A DNA stretch of 64,000 nucleotides. It comes from Ignavibacteria bacterium (GTDB lineage Bacteria; Bacteroidota; Ignavibacteria; Kapaibacteriales; UBA2268). Within the stretch, counting starts at the first letter, position 1, and the number at the start of each line of letters is the position of its first letter. The DNA is taken from the NCBI GenBank assembly GCA_026416955.1, contig JAOAEE010000027.1:1-64000 (forward strand), written 5' to 3'. Below, piece by piece: positions 61,502 to 64,000 of the stretch. Made by a program: the position numbers and the translations under genes. The notes below the pieces were generated by a model. That model was given only the letters and a program-made list of their open reading frames with translations. It made no database searches and was not told the DNA's origin.

Positions 61502-63280
61502 TTATCCAACATTTATGTGAACTTTGGGCAAAGAATAGTTCAATTCCTTCACTGGTTTAAACAAAGAACTAAAAAATGTCAGAACACCCACCCTACCAAT
61601 AAACATTACCCAAACTAAAACAAATTTACTCCAATCACCAATATAGAAAGTGGTATTTCTCGACAAACCAACAGTTCCAAATGCAGATGTAGTTTCGAAC
61701 AACAAATTCAAGGGGTTTTTATCTGGCTCCAAAATGGTTAGTATTGCAGAACCTAAAAAAATAACAACAATAGAAAGAAAAACTATTACAAGCGATTTCT
61801 TTATTGTTTCAATATCAATTTCTCTATTGTATATTTCCAATCTTTCTTTACCCCTAATATAGTTTATTAAATATAGAATGGTTACAGAAAAAGTAGTAGT
61901 TTTTACTCCACCACCTGTACCACCTGGCGAAGCCCCCACCCACATTAAAAAAATTAAAACTATAGTACTAAAAACTGAAAGTTGCTCTATTGGAACAGTA
62001 TTAAACCCAGCTGTCCTTGCTGTTACCGATTGAAAATAGGAATTGAAGACCCGAGAAAAAGTATCGGAACCTAAAACACCACTTCTTACATCACCTAAAT
62101 AAATAAGAATTGTGCCTCCAAGAATTAGTATGAAAGTCGTAAAAAGTACCAATTTTGTAGTTGGAGTAAGTTGATATTTAATTTTCTGAACCCTTTTCCC
62201 AAAAAACTTCAATGAAGTTAATTCATTTAAAGTAAGGAAACCAATCCCACCAAGAATAATCAAAACAGAAACAGTAAATTTGAATAAATAGTTATTTTGA
62301 AGCAGTGGGCTCATTAAATTTTCAGAGAACAAAGAAAAACCTGCATTGCAAAATGCCGAAATTGAATGAAAAACAGAAATAAAGAACCTTGTATGGTTAC
62401 TCTGGATATTTGAACCAAGTGAAAGGTAAAGAATAACAAAACCGAAAAATTCAATAACAAAGGTATAAAAGACTATTTTTTTCAATAAGGAACCAATCAC
62501 CGAAAAAGTATCGGGACTAAGGAACTCTTTTAGCATTAGTCGCATTCTAATCGTCAACCCCCCACCAACGAAAGTAAAAAAGAAAGTGGTTAACGTCATT
62601 ATCCCCAGTCCACCTAATTGTATTAATATTAGAATTATTATTTGACCAGTTAAAGAGAAGTCTTTTGCTGTATCAAGTACAATTAATCCAGTTACACAGA
62701 CTGCACTTGTAGCAGTGAAAAGAGCATCTATGTATTTTATCGACACACCAGTTGCAGAAGCTTTGGGAAGCACAAGAAATAATGAACCAATCAGTATCAA
62801 AGTCGCAAAACTGATTGAAAGGATGGCGCCGGGTGGAACTTTCAATCTTGTAATAGCAGTACTGTGACGAATAAGCTTAAAAATTCCAGATATAAATATA
62901 GTTAACTGTGTAATAATTAAATAAAGCAAAGTAATTTGGTCGAAAGAAAGAAGTGGGAAAATAGTCCTAATAACTTGTTGGAACGGCTTTTCAAAAATAA
63001 TCTCGATTAACAAAAGAAAAGTAATAATAAGTTCAACCCAACGCTCTTTTAAATGTTCGGCAAAATTTTGTAATGTTAGTAGACGAAGCAATTCTTCGAT
63101 GACAAAGGCATAGATAATAATTTGAATTACAAATCGAACAAAGAATTCCTCGGGTTTGGTAAGATGGAAGCCAATGACAAGAATAAATGTAAACAAAGAG
63201 AAAATGCCAATCAAAAGAAGAAAAATATCGAGAAAAATTTTTAAATTAGTTTTTATTTTTTTTACTGTTGAAAGTTTCAT
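61502..63280 (-). CDS. TrkH/KtrB-type potassium uptake protein
   Basis: A 592-residue membrane protein of the Trk/Ktr/HKT family. All four pore loops are visible with their filter Gly: TSAVCVTGLIVLDT, ISAFCNAGFSLF, TARTAGFNTV and TSAFGTVGLSRN; the gating loop SPGGTGGGVKTTT follows the third repeat. About 150 residues of extra N-terminal membrane helices precede the core. It needs a cytosolic RCK partner (TrkA/KtrA), not found next to it. The ATG at 63280 is divergent from gmhA with 81 bases between. Confidence 0.93.
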   Translation of the reverse strand: MKLSTVKKIKTNLKIFLDIFLLLIGIFSLFTFILVIGFHLTKPEEFFVRFVIQIIIYAFVIEELLRLLTLQNFAEHLKERWVELIITFLLLIEIIFEKPFQQVIRTIFPLLSFDQITLLYLIITQLTIFISGIFKLIRHSTAITRLKVPPGAILSISFATLILIGSLFLVLPKASATGVSIKYIDALFTATSAVCVTGLIVLDTAKDFSLTGQIIILILIQLGGLGIMTLTTFFFTFVGGGLTIRMRLMLKEFLSPDTFSVIGSLLKKIVFYTFVIEFFGFVILYLSLGSNIQSNHTRFFISVFHSISAFCNAGFSLFSENLMSPLLQNNYLFKFTVSVLIILGGIGFLTLNELTSLKFFGKRVQKIKYQLTPTTKLVLFTTFILILGGTILIYLGDVRSGVLGSDTFSRVFNSYFQSVTARTAGFNTVPIEQLSVFSTIVLIFLMWVGASPGGTGGGVKTTTFSVTILYLINYIRGKERLEIYNREIDIETIKKSLVIVFLSIVVIFLGSAILTILEPDKNPLNLLFETTSAFGTVGLSRNTTFYIGDWSKFVLVWVMFIGRVGVLTFFSSLFKPVKELNYSLPKVHINVG

Positions 63281-63361
63281 TTACTTAATAAAATAAATGC
63301 AAAAATAGAAAAATTATTCCATCGGATTTTATTTTGGTTTGTAACACTTTTTATCATTTTT

Positions 63362-63973
63362 ATGGATGTTCAAAATTTTTATTATGATGTTAGTTCAAGG
63401 GTCGAAAAGAGCATAGCCACTAAAAGAAAACTAATAGAAACTGTTACGGATAAAATTTTAGAAACAGGAATAATCATTGCCAAAAGCCTCGAAAAAGGGA
63501 ACAAAGTGCTTTTATGTGGAAATGGTGGTAGCGCAGCTGATAGCCAACATATTGCAGCAGAGCTAGTTATAAGATTTCGGAGCAATGTAAATAGAAAAGG
63601 ACTTCCGGCACTTGCCCTCACTGTCGACCCCTCGATTATGACTGCTGGTGGAAATGACTTTGGTTTCGAAAATGTATTTGCTCGCGAAGTGGAAGCGTAT
63701 GGGAAAGCGGGAGACATTCTAATAGGAATTTCCACAAGTGGAAATTCTCCAAATGTAATTAAAGCGGTGGAAATTGCAAACACATTTGGCTTAACGACTA
63801 TTGGATTGCTTGGGGGTAACGGGGGAAAAATTGCCCCATTGTGCAATTACTCTGTTATAGTTCCAGAAAGCGAGACTGCTCTTATTCAAGAATGTCACAT
63901 TATGATTGGCCATATTTGGTGCGAAATAGTAGAAGAATACCTTTTCCCTGAACTCTTTCGAAGTAGAACTTAA
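63362..63973 (+). CDS. gmhA: Phosphoheptose isomerase (SIS domain)
   Basis: A 203-residue sugar isomerase that converts sedoheptulose 7-phosphate to heptose phosphate for the LPS core. Typical parts are GNKVLLCGNGGSAADSQHIA (SIS phosphate loop), the substrate-facing AELVIRFRSNVNRKGLPALA, ISTSGNSPNVIKAV, GLLGGNGGKIAPLC and the C-terminal IQECHIMIGHIWCEIVEE with the catalytic His. The start is the ATG at 63362. Its stop overlaps a possible next start (TAATG). Confidence 0.95.
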   Translation: MDVQNFYYDVSSRVEKSIATKRKLIETVTDKILETGIIIAKSLEKGNKVLLCGNGGSAADSQHIAAELVIRFRSNVNRKGLPALALTVDPSIMTAGGNDFGFENVFAREVEAYGKAGDILIGISTSGNSPNVIKAVEIANTFGLTTIGLLGGNGGKIAPLCNYSVIVPESETALIQECHIMIGHIWCEIVEEYLFPELFRSRT

Positions 63974-64000
63974 TGGACAAAGTCTCGAAGCGTACTCGTT
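63973..64000 (+). CDS. Possible start of the next gene, cut by the window end
   Basis: An ATG whose A is the last base of the gmhA stop (TAATG) opens a frame reading MDKVSKRTR to the window edge. Coupling to gmhA would suit another LPS-heptose gene, but nine residues cannot identify it. Confidence 0.35.

Noticed and set aside
63382-63846. Minus-strand open frame of 154 codons opposite gmhA
   Set aside because: Antisense shadow of a well-conserved SIS protein; composition is a mirror of gmhA codon bias.

Overview
The window is a 64 kb piece of a low-GC (about one third G+C by eye) bacterial chromosome. It most probably comes from the Bacteroidota/Chlorobiota branch (Ignavibacteria, Kapabacteria or relatives). 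The reasons are four secreted proteins that end in type IX secretion (T9SS) sorting domains, a gingipain-type C25 peptidase, OmpA lipoproteins, and a textbook Bacteroidota promoter (TTTG, 19 bases, TAnnTTTG) in front of rpsD. Assignment below phylum level is inference. Genes are densely packed with many ATGA or shorter overlaps. I see no tRNA, rRNA, insertion sequence, prophage or CRISPR array.

Layout. (1) 1-10.6 kb, acyl-CoA metabolism. A leftward operon holds acyl-CoA dehydrogenase, the fused mutase IcmF, a DUF6125 protein and a biotin-dependent carboxyltransferase cut by the window edge. A rightward operon holds a second acyl-CoA dehydrogenase, an unknown protein, archaeal-type HMG-CoA synthase, thiolase and a cysteine-free DUF35 protein, and ends at a strong terminator. 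Together they suggest branched- and short-chain acyl-CoA (Val/Leu-type) turnover. (2) 10.6-19.3 kb, T9SS substrates: a 1761-residue C25 peptidase and two secreted beta-propeller proteins. (3) 19.3-29.2 kb, a leftward run of dnaE, a small membrane protein, an outer-membrane barrel, folD, an RluA-type pseudouridine synthase, a vWA-OmpA lipoprotein, a second barrel and a lipoprotein. (4) 29.4-32.4 kb, a POT-type transporter and an M24 peptidase, then a 648-base AT-rich gap. (5) 33.1-40.1 kb, thyX, two LolA-like periplasmic/lipoproteins and the translation operon rpsD-rplM-rpsI-rpsB-tsf-pyrH-frr, with a candidate structured leader before rpsB.

(6) 40.2-46.5 kb, a complete Rnf complex in the order rnfC-D-G-E-A-apbE-B-rseC. 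(7) 46.8-52.7 kb, a leftward five-gene operon: M28 peptidase, biotin carrier protein, vWA-OmpA lipoprotein, a small lipoprotein and a T9SS-secreted subtilase. The small lipoprotein looks like a free-standing copy of the subtilase propeptide. (8) 52.9-61.5 kb, a CASTOR/POLLUX-like channel, obg, lytic transglycosylase, an Mla-type ATPase, a WG-repeat protein, dnaG and a YbbR protein. (9) 61.5-64 kb, a TrkH/KtrB potassium transporter and gmhA.

How the parts fit: acyl-CoA oxidation feeds reduced carriers, and Rnf couples ferredoxin and NAD to an ion gradient. POT and Trk/Ktr-type transporters would use ion gradients. Secreted peptidases (C25, S8, M28), peptide uptake and the Xaa-Pro-type M24 peptidase fit a heterotroph that lives on proteins and amino acids. 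The most novel lead is the subtilase paired with a lipid-anchored propeptide-like partner. Next come the rpsB leader and the DUF35 subunit that has lost its zinc ribbon.
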